DNA of 64,000 nt from CBDCWA01 sp965223255 (GCA_965223255.1 CBDCWA010000004.1:124001-188000), one strand, 5' to 3'. Positions 16,924 to 25,978 are shown, numbered from the stretch's first letter. Notes: generated by a model not told the origin, from the letters alone. Made by a program: numbers and translations.

Positions 16924-19900
16924 TTACTTGGTGACCTCGCGTGTCGGTATACCCTGCCAGCATGTATGACGAGGCTTGCGCTCTCCCTTCATCAACAGTG
17001 ACATAGGCTTCAGAACGGCACCTTCATCCATGTGCGTATCATAGAGGACCACACTCATGTTACCGACCGAGCAATCATTCGCGATAACGAGCTTCGCTGA
17101 CTTCATAATTCGGTCTTCAAACAGGTGGTTTTGAATGACAACCCCGCTGTTCAAGGCAACGCCATCACCAATCTCAACCAGATCAAACTCGGAAAACAAA
17201 TTGGTCTCGATGAAACAATGCTTTCCGATTTTGCACCCAAGCATCCGCAGCAACATCGCCGCGAACGGCGTACCATAGAGGTTTGCGACAACCGGCCCCA
17301 TCAGTGACTCGTAGAGTCCATTTACCAGCTCATTCCACCAGATATAGGGGCTCCACAACGGCTGCACTGTCGGCTGAAAGCGTCTCATAATCGCCCATTT
17401 CAAGCCGATCACACTGGCGAGCACCGCCGCCAGCACCAGCCAGGCCATAAGTGGAATGGCCGTATAGGCGCCCCACACACCATAGTGCGCATAAACTGCA
17501 CTTACGACCAAGACCCCCGCGATACCGGTGAGCCCAATTATGTAGCCCGGCAACACCACCCGCAAAGCATCTATCATCGCGCGGTGAAGATACGTCCGCC
17601 GATCCGGTCGAAACGTCTTACTGTCGTCGAAACAGGTCACCTTCTGGCGCCGTGGCAATTGGAAACTCGGCGATCCAAGCCAATCAGTCCCATCGCCAAT
17701 CGCCTGGCCCTGCTCTGGCGGCGATGACAATACGCCCAGCAGGCAATCATCACCGACCCTGTCACCTGCAGACAAAATTGCGCTGTTGCCCACAAATGAC
17801 CGATTGCCGACCGAAATCGGTGCGATCATGCAGCGGCCAAGATGGATGCGATGGCTGGCGAGCATCGCCCCATCAGCGAAGAACACCCCATCACCGGCTG
17901 AAACCAAATCCGGATCAATTGTCCAAACCGTCGACATCTCAACATTGGCACCCAATCGCGCACCCATGAGCCGCATCCAGGCTGGCAAGTAGAGTGTTGT
18001 AAAGACCGACATCCCGGCCGTCTTCGCCACCTCCATCACCACGCCTGCCAGCCAATGCTCAAGGTAGGCCCGCGAATAAACCGGCACGGTCTCTTCATGT
18101 GCACACGGTCGCACCCACCGTTTGCAGAGCGCCAACCACAGACAAAAAGCGATCATCGCCACCGGCACACCAACAATCAGCGCCGGCAACCAAAACATCA
18201 CCGATGTATTTATCGCCAGCACACCGAGCAGCGCACCGAACGCTGCCAGCGGCAGCAAGCACACCAGTGTGACCAGCACACCGAGCCCGATTTGCAGCGC
18301 ACCGAAACCGAACAACTTGATCGCTGGCGCGCGCAACGGCTTCCCTGTCGGAACCAACACGGCATCAGGTACCGCCGGCGATCCTCGGTAGGCACCTCCG
18401 TCCGCCAAAGTAACGCCATCCGGCAACAAGGATTGATCGCCAAGCAAGCAATCATCACCCATGCGTGCATCATTGCCGATGACACTATGTGCGCCAACAA
18501 AGCAGCGATTGCCAATCGAAATTCTCCCGACGAGCATCCGACCATTTTCGACCCGCAAGCCAGCGAGCTGCGTATCACTACCGATCGAGACATCATCGCC
18601 AATCTCAATGCAATCCCAGGCATAAACCTGTGCGGAATTCAAAACACAGCCTTTGCCGACCTTGGCACCCATCGCGCGCCATAAGACGGGCGCCAAGGGT
18701 GTACCATTGAACGCCCCGAGGCCGCTCAAATGTTGCAGACGTGAGACGATCCACCAACGCAGGTAATAGCCACCCCACATTGGATAGCCACCCGGCTTAT
18801 AGCGTCCGATGATCGCCCATTTCGCCGCAATCGCCGTTAGGATCAGCACCATCCACAACCCCAGCCCAAGACCGATAGCAAGGGCTGCAAATGACACCAA
18901 TGACGTTTCCATGCGCAACGCACTCATCGCCGTCGGCAATAGCAACACGGTTGGCAGAAACAGCAGCGGCAGAATTGCCAGCAGATAGATCACTTGACCG
19001 GTCAGCGTCGTCCACTTGGGCTGTGCACGCACGGCCACCGTGTCTGAAACCGCGTTCTCCTCGGACTGGGCCGCCTCGGTGCTCTCTGCAAGCTCCAGCA
19101 TATGTTGACCAAGACGTCGCACGGTTGGATAGCGATAGACATCGCTGATCGGCACGCTAAGGGAAAACTCTTCTCTGATCTCGGTTACCAGCCGCGCTGC
19201 CAACAACGAATGACCACCGAGGTCTACAAAGAAATCCTGATCCGGACCCACCGCGCCACAACCCAGGACTGACGACCAGACGCCGGCCAGGCGCTCTTCT
19301 TCGCCCTCAAAATCCCAACTGTCATCCGCCTGCTTGGACTGCAGTGGCGTCACTGGCTGGATCAGACTCTTGCGATCGATCTTGCCACTGGCCAGCCGTG
19401 GAAAACTCTCAACGACCTCCAAGTACTGCGGCACCATATAGACCGGCAACCTGTCGCGCAGCGCCTTTAAGACATGATCGCGATCGATCTCCTTTTGGCC
19501 GTTCGCTGCCAAGACGTGTGCAGCAAGTACGTCCACGCCGTCCTTCCCATAAAGCGCAACGGTCGCAGCAGAAATGCATTCGAGGTCTGTCAGGGCCGCT
19601 TCGATTTCACTGAGTTCAACTCGAAAACCGCGAATCTTGACCTGATTGTCCACGCGACCAAAAAACTCGAGATCCCCCTTTTCATTGAGGCGCACAAGAT
19701 CGCCGGTGCGATAAAGCCGAAGCCTGATCCGTTCTTCGCGTGTCTCACCGAGCGACAAGTCATCAGCCGCACTGGTTAGGTTCGTACATTGCCGTGCAAT
19801 TTGCCGATCGACCGCCTGATTGAGGAATACCCGATCGACATCGCGTTCAACAAATGATGCCTTGGTTTGCTCGGGCGCGCGCAAATACCCCCGTGAAATG

Positions 19901-21039
19901 CTTGGCCCGGCAATAAAGAGCTCACCCTTTTCCCCCTTTGCAACCGGCTGTTGATCGGTCCCAAGTATGAACAGCTGATAGCCGTTCAAAGGCCGACCGA
20001 TAGTCACCGGTTCGCCGGGGACCAGAACCCGCGCGGTAGAATTTACTGTTGCTTCCGTTGGACCATAAACATTTAACATTGTCCGTCCAGGCACCGCCCA
20101 TTGGTCCACCAAATGTCCCGGGCAGACCTCGCCACTCACCACCAGTTGGCGCAAGGACGGCACATCATGGCCAATTGTCGACAACAATGTCGGAACCGTC
20201 GACAAGAACGTTATCTTGTGTGCATTGAGCACCCGCGCAAAATCATCACCGAACCGCGGCGTATCGACCTCGCCACAAATCAGCGCCGCCCCGTTGGAGA
20301 AAGCCATCCAGATTTCTTCGACAGAACCATCGAATCCAAGCGAAAAACCCTGGAAGACCCGATCGTGTGACGTCGTCGAGCAAACCCTGTTAAAGGCTTC
20401 GACGAAATGCACGACATTGCGATGCTCTGCCACGACACCTTTGGGTTGTCCCGTACTGCCTGAGGTAAAGAGCACATAACAAGGATCGCTTTCCTTTAAC
20501 CCTATGCGTGCCGGGCTCAGACGATCAGGCGCCGGTCTGCCATGTCGCCAACGCCGGAAATCTTCGAGACAAAGAAGTTCGCCGGCCGACAAGCCAGCCA
20601 GACGCTCTTGATGAGCCTTACCCGTTAGCACAAACGACAAATCTGCCGTCTCGCTAATCCGGCGAATCCGCTCATCCGGCAAACCCGGCTCCAGCGGCAC
20701 ATAAGCGCCACCCGCCTTAAGAATTGCCAATATTGAAACAATCGGCCACTCGGACCTGTCCAGCGTTAAACCAACATAATGGCCGGGGCCTACGCCCTTT
20801 TCGCGCAGGAATAGGCACAGAAGATTGGCCTCGACCTCGAGATCCTCATAGCTCCAATTCCGTTCGCCGCAAACCAGGGCCAATCGATCCGGGCCTCGGT
20901 CAACTTGTTTTTCGAATAAATGGTGCAGACACACCAAATGCGCATCAATCGCTGGCTTTGTATTAAATTGATCGACATCACCACCGACTTGGTAATTCGC
21001 CGATCTATTCTGAAACACATTGGCTTCTTGTAACTGCAT
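16924..21039 (-). CDS. Pls/PosA-type non-ribosomal peptide synthetase (A-PCP-membrane/LbH repeats)
   Basis: A 1371-residue membrane NRPS with the architecture of poly-epsilon-lysine synthase (Pls) and poly-ornithine synthase (PosA). The adenylation domain spans about residues 35-560: A3 LFTSGSTGQPKG 190-201, A7 YRTGDLV, A8 GRVDNQVKIRGFR, A10 SGKIDRKSL with Lys553. The carrier domain has its phosphopantetheine Ser611 in DLGGHSLL. From about 680 there are hydrophobic helix pairs alternating with three hexapeptide left-handed-helix segments, the tandem domains that in Pls catalyse chain elongation. No thioesterase or condensation domain is present. My hand alignment to GrsA gives a pocket D-G-E-S-V-S-V-V-N-K. 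The Glu at position 239 resembles lysine-type codes and suits a basic amino acid. There is an extra stretch of about 35 residues between A6 and A7. It is divergent from a lysine 2,3-aminomutase. Confidence 0.9.
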   Translation of the reverse strand: MQLQEANVFQNRSANYQVGGDVDQFNTKPAIDAHLVCLHHLFEKQVDRGPDRLALVCGERNWSYEDLEVEANLLCLFLREKGVGPGHYVGLTLDRSEWPIVSILAILKAGGAYVPLEPGLPDERIRRISETADLSFVLTGKAHQERLAGLSAGELLCLEDFRRWRHGRPAPDRLSPARIGLKESDPCYVLFTSGSTGQPKGVVAEHRNVVHFVEAFNRVCSTTSHDRVFQGFSLGFDGSVEEIWMAFSNGAALICGEVDTPRFGDDFARVLNAHKITFLSTVPTLLSTIGHDVPSLRQLVVSGEVCPGHLVDQWAVPGRTMLNVYGPTEATVNSTARVLVPGEPVTIGRPLNGYQLFILGTDQQPVAKGEKGELFIAGPSISRGYLRAPEQTKASFVERDVDRVFLNQAVDRQIARQCTNLTSAADDLSLGETREERIRLRLYRTGDLVRLNEKGDLEFFGRVDNQVKIRGFRVELSEIEAALTDLECISAATVALYGKDGVDVLAAHVLAANGQKEIDRDHVLKALRDRLPVYMVPQYLEVVESFPRLASGKIDRKSLIQPVTPLQSKQADDSWDFEGEEERLAGVWSSVLGCGAVGPDQDFFVDLGGHSLLAARLVTEIREEFSLSVPISDVYRYPTVRRLGQHMLELAESTEAAQSEENAVSDTVAVRAQPKWTTLTGQVIYLLAILPLLFLPTVLLLPTAMSALRMETSLVSFAALAIGLGLGLWMVLILTAIAAKWAIIGRYKPGGYPMWGGYYLRWWIVSRLQHLSGLGAFNGTPLAPVLWRAMGAKVGKGCVLNSAQVYAWDCIEIGDDVSIGSDTQLAGLRVENGRMLVGRISIGNRCFVGAHSVIGNDARMGDDCLLGDQSLLPDGVTLADGGAYRGSPAVPDAVLVPTGKPLRAPAIKLFGFGALQIGLGVLVTLVCLLPLAAFGALLGVLAINTSVMFWLPALIVGVPVAMIAFCLWLALCKRWVRPCAHEETVPVYSRAYLEHWLAGVVMEVAKTAGMSVFTTLYLPAWMRLMGARLGANVEMSTVWTIDPDLVSAGDGVFFADGAMLASHRIHLGRCMIAPISVGNRSFVGNSAILSAGDRVGDDCLLGVLSSPPEQGQAIGDGTDWLGSPSFQLPRRQKVTCFDDSKTFRPDRRTYLHRAMIDALRVVLPGYIIGLTGIAGVLVVSAVYAHYGVWGAYTAIPLMAWLVLAAVLASVIGLKWAIMRRFQPTVQPLWSPYIWWNELVNGLYESLMGPVVANLYGTPFAAMLLRMLGCKIGKHCFIETNLFSEFDLVEIGDGVALNSGVVIQNHLFEDRIMKSAKLVIANDCSVGNMSVVLYDTHMDEGAVLKPMSLLMKGERKPRHTCWQGIPTREVTK

Positions 21040-21425
21040 CGTACTGAACCAGACTTCGAACTAACAAAACAAACGTCATCTATCGACACAGCTGAGAAAT
21101 TAACAATTTCAGGTTCCGTCCTACAGACCCAATCATCGACTATTTATCACATCAAGCCTCAGATTGCAGATCAAATACAAACCTGAAAACGACCCAAGAT
21201 CAAGCGGTCTACCATCCGGCTTCGGGCAAGACTTAAGCGCATTCCACAGCCATCTTAATTTTTGATCGCAATATTCGTGCCGGTTTTTCAATTAAGGAAA
21301 TTTACCGAGATTCGATGAAACAACTATTTACCTTTATTTAACGATCGAATTGCGCCTGTCCCAAACCCTCACAATTATAAACGAATTATAAATTTGTTTT
21401 AATAAAGCATTACGAGGGTTAGTTA
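21040..21425. promoter_or_regulatory. Divergent intergenic region between NRPS and lysine 2,3-aminomutase genes
   Basis: A strikingly AT-rich 386-base region separating the two divergent genes, presumably carrying both promoters. TATAAA-like hexamers occur near 21379-21392 in the direction of the aminomutase. Its ATG has GAGGG nine bases upstream. The NRPS start lacks an obvious Shine-Dalgarno sequence. No clear operator repeat was found. Confidence 0.4.
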
Positions 21426-22718
21426 ATGTCAGTAATTGAGTTTTTTGAAGAAGAAAAAACGAAGAGAAAAATAAAGACCACCCACCGCTCCGAATACCTG
21501 GATCATAAATGGCAGGATCGAAATTCCGTCACCCGCTTTGACCAGCTCATCGCGTACGTCGGCGATCGTATCGCCCCGGAAGATCTGTTGGACGTGGAAG
21601 CCGGCCTCAAAGTCTCCGGCATGTCCATTCGGCTAACCCCATATATTCTGGATTTGATCGACTGGCAGAATGTCAAAACCGATCCCATCCGTCGGCAATT
21701 CTTGCCAATGGCAAGCGAGTTGGAAGAGGATCATCCCTGCCTCGTTGTCGATTCCCTGGAGGAGCAGCGGACATCACCAGCTCCCAACCTCGTCCACCGC
21801 TATCCCGACAAGGCATTGTTCCTGGTAACTTCGGTCTGCCCGGTCTACTGCCAGTTCTGCACCCGAAGCTACGCCGTCGGTCAGGACACTGAGACCCAGT
21901 CGAAGGAAAAAGTTGCAAGCCCGACCGGCTGGGCGCAAGCGCTCGACTACATTCGCAACACGCCCGAACTGGAAGACATCGTAATTTCAGGCGGTGACAT
22001 CGCCCGCCTAAAGCCGCAGAATATTCGTATGCTCGGCAAGGCATTGCTTGAAATCGATCACATCAAACGCATTCGCTTCGCAAGCAAGGTCCTCTCGGTC
22101 CAGCCAATGAAGGTGCTGTCCGACCAAGCCTGGTTCGACGCGATTGTCGAGGTCGCAGAAGAAGGCCGCGAACGCTTCAAGAGCGTCTTCTTCCACACCC
22201 ACTTCAATCACCCCAATGAAGTAACGCCGGTGGTTGAACAAGCCATGCGCCGTTTTTTCGCCGCCGGCATATTCGTGCGCAACCAAACGGTGCTGCTGCG
22301 CGGCGTCAACGACTGCCCGGAGACCATGAAGGACCTGATCAAGAAACTCGGTCGGGTCAACATTCAGCCCTACTATGTCTATGCTTGCGACATGGTCAAA
22401 GGCACCGAACACTTCCGCGTTGCACTCCCTGATATCCAGCGCCTCGAACGGGAAGTGCGCGGCACAACGGCAGGGTTTAATACGCCGCTGTTCATTGTCG
22501 ATCTTCCAGGCGGTGGCGGCAAACGCGACGTCCATAGTTTCGAATATCGTGACGACACACACGGCATCACAGGCTACCGCGCACCGGCCGTCGAGTCTCA
22601 GCGGATGTTCTATTACTACGATCCATTACGTGGACTTGATCAAAGCGCCCAGACGAGGTGGAAGGTCGGCGACGTGTCATCAAATCCAGAGGCGTTGATC
22701 GACCGGAAGCCCGCCTAG
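21426..22718 (+). CDS. kamA: Lysine 2,3-aminomutase (radical SAM, PLP)
   Basis: A 430-residue radical SAM enzyme that would convert L-lysine to beta-lysine. The cluster motif is C138-x3-C142-x2-C145 (CPVYCQFC). Arg147 follows, matching the carboxylate-binding Arg134 of the Clostridium enzyme. Asp322 (VYACD) and Asp359 (IVDLPGGGGK) match Asp293 and Asp330, which bind the epsilon-amino group of lysine; glutamate 2,3-aminomutases replace these. Lys366 is the PLP lysine. The N-terminal helical domain and length separate it from the shorter EpmB. The segment after the cluster (TRSYAVGQD) differs from the classic TRRRFAG, so it is a divergent subfamily. The AblB acetyltransferase that would make N-acetyl-beta-lysine osmolyte is not nearby, which favours a link to the adjacent NRPS. 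Two hairpins follow the stop. Confidence 0.88.
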   Translation: MSVIEFFEEEKTKRKIKTTHRSEYLDHKWQDRNSVTRFDQLIAYVGDRIAPEDLLDVEAGLKVSGMSIRLTPYILDLIDWQNVKTDPIRRQFLPMASELEEDHPCLVVDSLEEQRTSPAPNLVHRYPDKALFLVTSVCPVYCQFCTRSYAVGQDTETQSKEKVASPTGWAQALDYIRNTPELEDIVISGGDIARLKPQNIRMLGKALLEIDHIKRIRFASKVLSVQPMKVLSDQAWFDAIVEVAEEGRERFKSVFFHTHFNHPNEVTPVVEQAMRRFFAAGIFVRNQTVLLRGVNDCPETMKDLIKKLGRVNIQPYYVYACDMVKGTEHFRVALPDIQRLEREVRGTTAGFNTPLFIVDLPGGGGKRDVHSFEYRDDTHGITGYRAPAVESQRMFYYYDPLRGLDQSAQTRWKVGDVSSNPEALIDRKPA

Positions 22719-22783
22719 ATAATCGAACGTCGAATTGCCTCTGCCTCAGTGAGCAAAAGAACAGGTAGAGTGCTCAAGACACG

Positions 22784-22810
22784 GTCTGGCATTAAACCCT
22801 CGTGCCAGAC
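22784..22810. other. Stem-loop downstream of lysine 2,3-aminomutase
   Basis: A perfect 8-bp inverted repeat, GTCTGGCA / TGCCAGAC, with an 11-base loop, lies 65 bases after the aminomutase stop and just before a stronger terminator hairpin. It has no T-run of its own, so it may protect the transcript 3' end or bind a factor rather than terminate. Confidence 0.5.
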
Positions 22811-22814
22811 CTGT

Positions 22815-22854
22815 AATGCCCCCCGGCCCGATAATCCGGGGGGCATTCATTTTT
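22815..22854 (+). terminator. Rho-independent terminator after lysine 2,3-aminomutase
   Basis: A perfect 12-bp stem, AATGCCCCCCGG / CCGGGGGGCATT, with a 9-base loop is followed by CATTTTT. It lies between the aminomutase and the convergent hydrolase gene and should end the aminomutase transcript. Confidence 0.88.
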
Positions 22855-22928
22855 GCCATCATTAAATACGTGCACATGGAATAGTCATTACGACGCGCGA
22901 TGCCTTTTCCGCCACCATCTATCAGGCT

Positions 22929-23975
22929 CTAAAATCCTCGGGCTCTAAGATGCGTGATGATATCTCGGGTCGCCCGCTCCTTCTGGCGCTTTGACCCGCC
23001 ACAACAATGTCCACCATAAGTTACACAATTCTCTATCGCCCAGGCATGCCAGCCGTCTTCTGGGATTTCCTTACCGTCAACCGCATTGCGCATAGATCCA
23101 TTGTCCTCGACCCAAACGCGGCACTGTGCATAGTTCTCAATATCTTCATCGAATTCAGCCTTGTGCCCAAGCTCTTCCCACGCATGATGAACGCCACGAT
23201 AAAGGATCACTGCAACATTCGGATTGCCGGCATTCCTGAGACGTTGTGCCTGGGCCTGACACGGTGCCGCAGGCGTCTGGTCATCGAGTTCCGCCAGCAT
23301 GAATAGGATTGGCTGCCCGGTGGTTTGAGTGGAGCGCGTAAGCCAGCCACAATCCGGAGAAATAGCTATGTGCGTTGCAAATTTGGGGTCCGTTGCCCTG
23401 AGATTCATCCATCCGCGCCGCACGATCAGCGCGCTATCCATCGCAGCCGTTCCCCCTTTGGAAACACCCATGACCGCGATTTTGTCAGGTCGAAATCGCT
23501 TGTCGCGCGATAGATAGCGCAATGCTGCAATCGCATCGTTTTCGATGTTCCAGGAATCGAGCTTGCTTTGATCATACAGCGATCCCTCGATCCCTCGCGC
23601 CTGATAGCTAAAGACGACCAAAGCCGCGATCCCAACTTCGGATAGCTTACGGGCATAATAGATCTCTCGAGCCGCTTGCACTCCGCTGCTGGATGGCAGG
23701 ATAACCACGACCGAGTAAGGAGCTTTGACGGCAGTCGGCAGGAACAGCTTGGCGTTGATCGCCACGGGCCTATCGTTGCTTGTGTGGGGCACAACATTGG
23801 TCTTGAACCCAACATCGTCGATCACGTAGCGCCAGTGACCGCCCATCAGATAAGCGACAACAATTATGCAGACAGCCAGGAGTATCGCCACACCACGTTT
23901 CTGCCACCAGTCCGCAGTGGCAAGTGGTGCCAGGCGCGCGTACACACCGGCCAAATGTCCTTGCCCTAACCTCAT
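22929..23975 (-). CDS. Membrane-anchored dienelactone hydrolase-like alpha/beta hydrolase
   Basis: A 348-residue alpha/beta hydrolase with a short cytosolic N terminus, one hydrophobic helix at about residues 28-45 (signal anchor) and a periplasmic catalytic domain. The likely triad is Ser172 in GVSKGG, Asp231 or Asp232 in AELDDQTP, and His263 or His264 in RGVHHAWE, laid out as in dienelactone-hydrolase-type proteins. Several cysteines near the C terminus could form disulfides. Its ATG overlaps the TGA of the upstream C45 hydrolase gene by four bases (ATGA), so the two are translated together. The substrate is unknown. Being next to the NRPS/aminomutase pair, it may act on a peptide or ester in the periplasm, but this is inference. 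Confidence 0.72.
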   Translation of the reverse strand: MRLGQGHLAGVYARLAPLATADWWQKRGVAILLAVCIIVVAYLMGGHWRYVIDDVGFKTNVVPHTSNDRPVAINAKLFLPTAVKAPYSVVVILPSSSGVQAAREIYYARKLSEVGIAALVVFSYQARGIEGSLYDQSKLDSWNIENDAIAALRYLSRDKRFRPDKIAVMGVSKGGTAAMDSALIVRRGWMNLRATDPKFATHIAISPDCGWLTRSTQTTGQPILFMLAELDDQTPAAPCQAQAQRLRNAGNPNVAVILYRGVHHAWEELGHKAEFDEDIENYAQCRVWVEDNGSMRNAVDGKEIPEDGWHAWAIENCVTYGGHCCGGSKRQKERATRDIITHLRARGF

Positions 23976-24982
23976 GCCACGTCCCTGGGGCCCGCCCCAC
24001 CAGGTAGGATCGGATAGTCAATGAAGCCCAGCTCTTTTTCCCTGCGCAGCCAAACGGAAAGACGCCCCTCTGACCGGTCAAAGATGACACGTGCAATCGT
24101 ATTTTTGTTGAAGAGGCCGCGGTATTTACCTTTCTTTCGACCCAACGCATCCTTGAGCGCATCTCCTTGCATGTCAGCGCCAACCAGCCTCCGCGCCAGG
24201 TCATAGCGCTGCCGACTGGTTCCGGTGTCATCATCGTCGGCAAGGCCCTGAAGCTCGGCGGCGAGCACATGGTTTGTATGCACAAAAGGAAGTACCGGCC
24301 GTGTTATTGCAAAGCACGTGGCTGTACACTCAAGGGCCAATACCGCGCCAGCAGCGTCGCCAATCACGTGCGCAAACCCCGATGCGCGTGCCAAACCCAA
24401 CACCCGCCGAATCTCCTCATCACCCCCGGTTATCTCTGAGAGCCGGCGCGCTATCACCGTACGCGGCACACCGATCTGATGATCCGTTGCTTGCATACTG
24501 TTTATGGCTTGCACATACCCGTCCCCGCGAACGCTGAACGCAGCGCCGCCGAGCGGGCAGGCATAATAGTAGAGTTCAAGTGTGGTTGTAGCGCCTATGG
24601 TCTTCCTGATGAGACAAATGTCTTCTTTCGCATCCGCAGACCAGTCCTCGTTATGCCCGATCAACCGCCCGCCATTCGTGACTGCAGTTGTACATCGTTC
24701 ATATCCGTCCGCTTCAAGCTCGTCTTCAATGCTCAACGTCCACAAATCCAATACATCAACGCCAGCGCTTTCTGCATAAGCACTGAGCTCCAGAATATAT
24801 TGCGGGAAATGCTGCTGAGTGCAGTCGAGATAGGCCGACGCACGCGTACGCAATCCCGGCCAATCATCGCGCGCCGTCTCTTCAGACAGATAGCCACGAA
24901 TACGCTCGCCAAAGAGCGTACCCAACCGCCGGCCGAGCTGCTGATGATCGCCAGCCTTAACCTCGTGGTAATTTTTGTGCAT
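23972..24982 (-). CDS. Peptidase C45 / acyl-CoA:6-APA acyltransferase-type Ntn hydrolase
   Basis: A 336-residue protein of the C45 family of N-terminal-nucleophile hydrolases (isopenicillin N acyltransferase, the beta-alanyl-dopamine hydrolase Tan and relatives). The probable nucleophile is Cys97 in ERCTTAVTNGGRLIGHNEDW. In this family the precursor self-cleaves before that Cys, and the GHNEDW segment is a hallmark. The preceding 96 residues would then form the small subunit. No signal peptide is visible, so it is probably cytosolic. It forms a translationally coupled pair with the downstream alpha/beta hydrolase. Because some C45 enzymes cleave amides of beta-amino acids, its position beside a beta-lysine-forming enzyme is suggestive, though no function is shown. 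Confidence 0.75.
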   Translation of the reverse strand: MHKNYHEVKAGDHQQLGRRLGTLFGERIRGYLSEETARDDWPGLRTRASAYLDCTQQHFPQYILELSAYAESAGVDVLDLWTLSIEDELEADGYERCTTAVTNGGRLIGHNEDWSADAKEDICLIRKTIGATTTLELYYYACPLGGAAFSVRGDGYVQAINSMQATDHQIGVPRTVIARRLSEITGGDEEIRRVLGLARASGFAHVIGDAAGAVLALECTATCFAITRPVLPFVHTNHVLAAELQGLADDDDTGTSRQRYDLARRLVGADMQGDALKDALGRKKGKYRGLFNKNTIARVIFDRSEGRLSVWLRREKELGFIDYPILPGGAGPRDVA

Positions 24983-25336
24983 ATTTTACCACTTCACAAC
25001 TGACAACGGACGTCCCTGTAATTCAAATTAAGCTAAACGTCTGATACGCGAATATATGTGGAACCCAACAATTATACCTAAAATGGGTGAACAGAATTGC
25101 CTGCCCTGAATTGTGACAGTTGTCCAGTAACAGCACACCGCGCTCACATCAAACACCACACCAAGCCCGCCAATCCACGACAAACATTAATGGCACACGC
25201 ATTGCATCCCAATGTCATGTGATTCGCATTGTCTCAAATCCAGACAATCCGAAAAACCTTTTGACGACACGACCGTTTCAAAAATTGAGATGTTAATCGT
25301 TTCCGAGCCTTGCATATATTAACGAAAGGGACTGTG
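24983..25336. other. Intergenic region, no gene recognised
   Basis: About 350 AT-rich bases between the divergent C45 hydrolase and secreted VOC genes. It must contain promoters for both, but I see no clear motif, hairpin or small gene. Confidence 0.35.
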
Positions 25337-25942
25337 ATGAAAGCCGCAACGCGCGTTAAGGCCCTCGAAAATACTGCCATACACGTAAAGATGGTGGCTG
25401 CCACCGTATCTCTCGTTGCCTTGATATTTACAACATCTGCCGTCAAAGCCGCAGATGGCATAAGCCCCGCGCCGTCTGCAACGACACAAGTCACGCAATG
25501 CTCAAAACCAGGCGATATTTGGTGGAATGAACTGCTAACACCCGATACCCGCAAGCTGACGAATTTCTATGCCAAAGTCCTCGGATGGCGGCAGAAAATC
25601 GTAGACGTCCATGATCAACGTAGCGCCCCGCTTAGGGAAATTGATCGTTACACCATATTTAGTGCTCAGACCGGGCAGCAAGCCGGCCTAATGGATGCCA
25701 AACATCCAGACGCAGCCCATACGAGCAATGGTTGGTTCTTGTATGTCCACGTCAAAAGCGTCTCCGATACTATCGCATCTGCACGCAGCAACGGTGGCAC
25801 CATCATCAGAGATTTGACCGAAGTCGACAACATGGGCGAAGTCGCTGTTATCCGCGATCCCATGGGTAACGTCTTTGGCATCATCACGCCGACTCAAAAG
25901 GCCCGTTGCCGCCAACAGACATCTGCCAGCGCCAGTCACTGA
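25337..25942 (+). CDS. Secreted VOC (glyoxalase-like) protein
   Basis: A 201-residue protein with a probable Sec signal peptide: basic start, hydrophobic core around residues 20-35, cleavage near SAVKA-AD. A single VOC domain follows, of the type often annotated as 27 kDa antigen or glyoxalase-like (IWWNELLTPDTRKLTNFYAKVLGW, then WFLYVHVKSVSDTIASARSNGGTII and VIRDPMGNVFGIITP). The usual first metal ligand is absent and Glu replaces His in WNELL, so ligand binding is uncertain. The ATG at 25337 is preceded by AAAGGG; an upstream TTG-type start would disrupt the signal peptide. An exported VOC protein is unusual, since most are cytosolic. Confidence 0.68.
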   Translation: MKAATRVKALENTAIHVKMVAATVSLVALIFTTSAVKAADGISPAPSATTQVTQCSKPGDIWWNELLTPDTRKLTNFYAKVLGWRQKIVDVHDQRSAPLREIDRYTIFSAQTGQQAGLMDAKHPDAAHTSNGWFLYVHVKSVSDTIASARSNGGTIIRDLTEVDNMGEVAVIRDPMGNVFGIITPTQKARCRQQTSASASH

Positions 25943-25978
25943 TCGCCAGTTTCACCAATGCCGCAAGGATCAAAAAAA

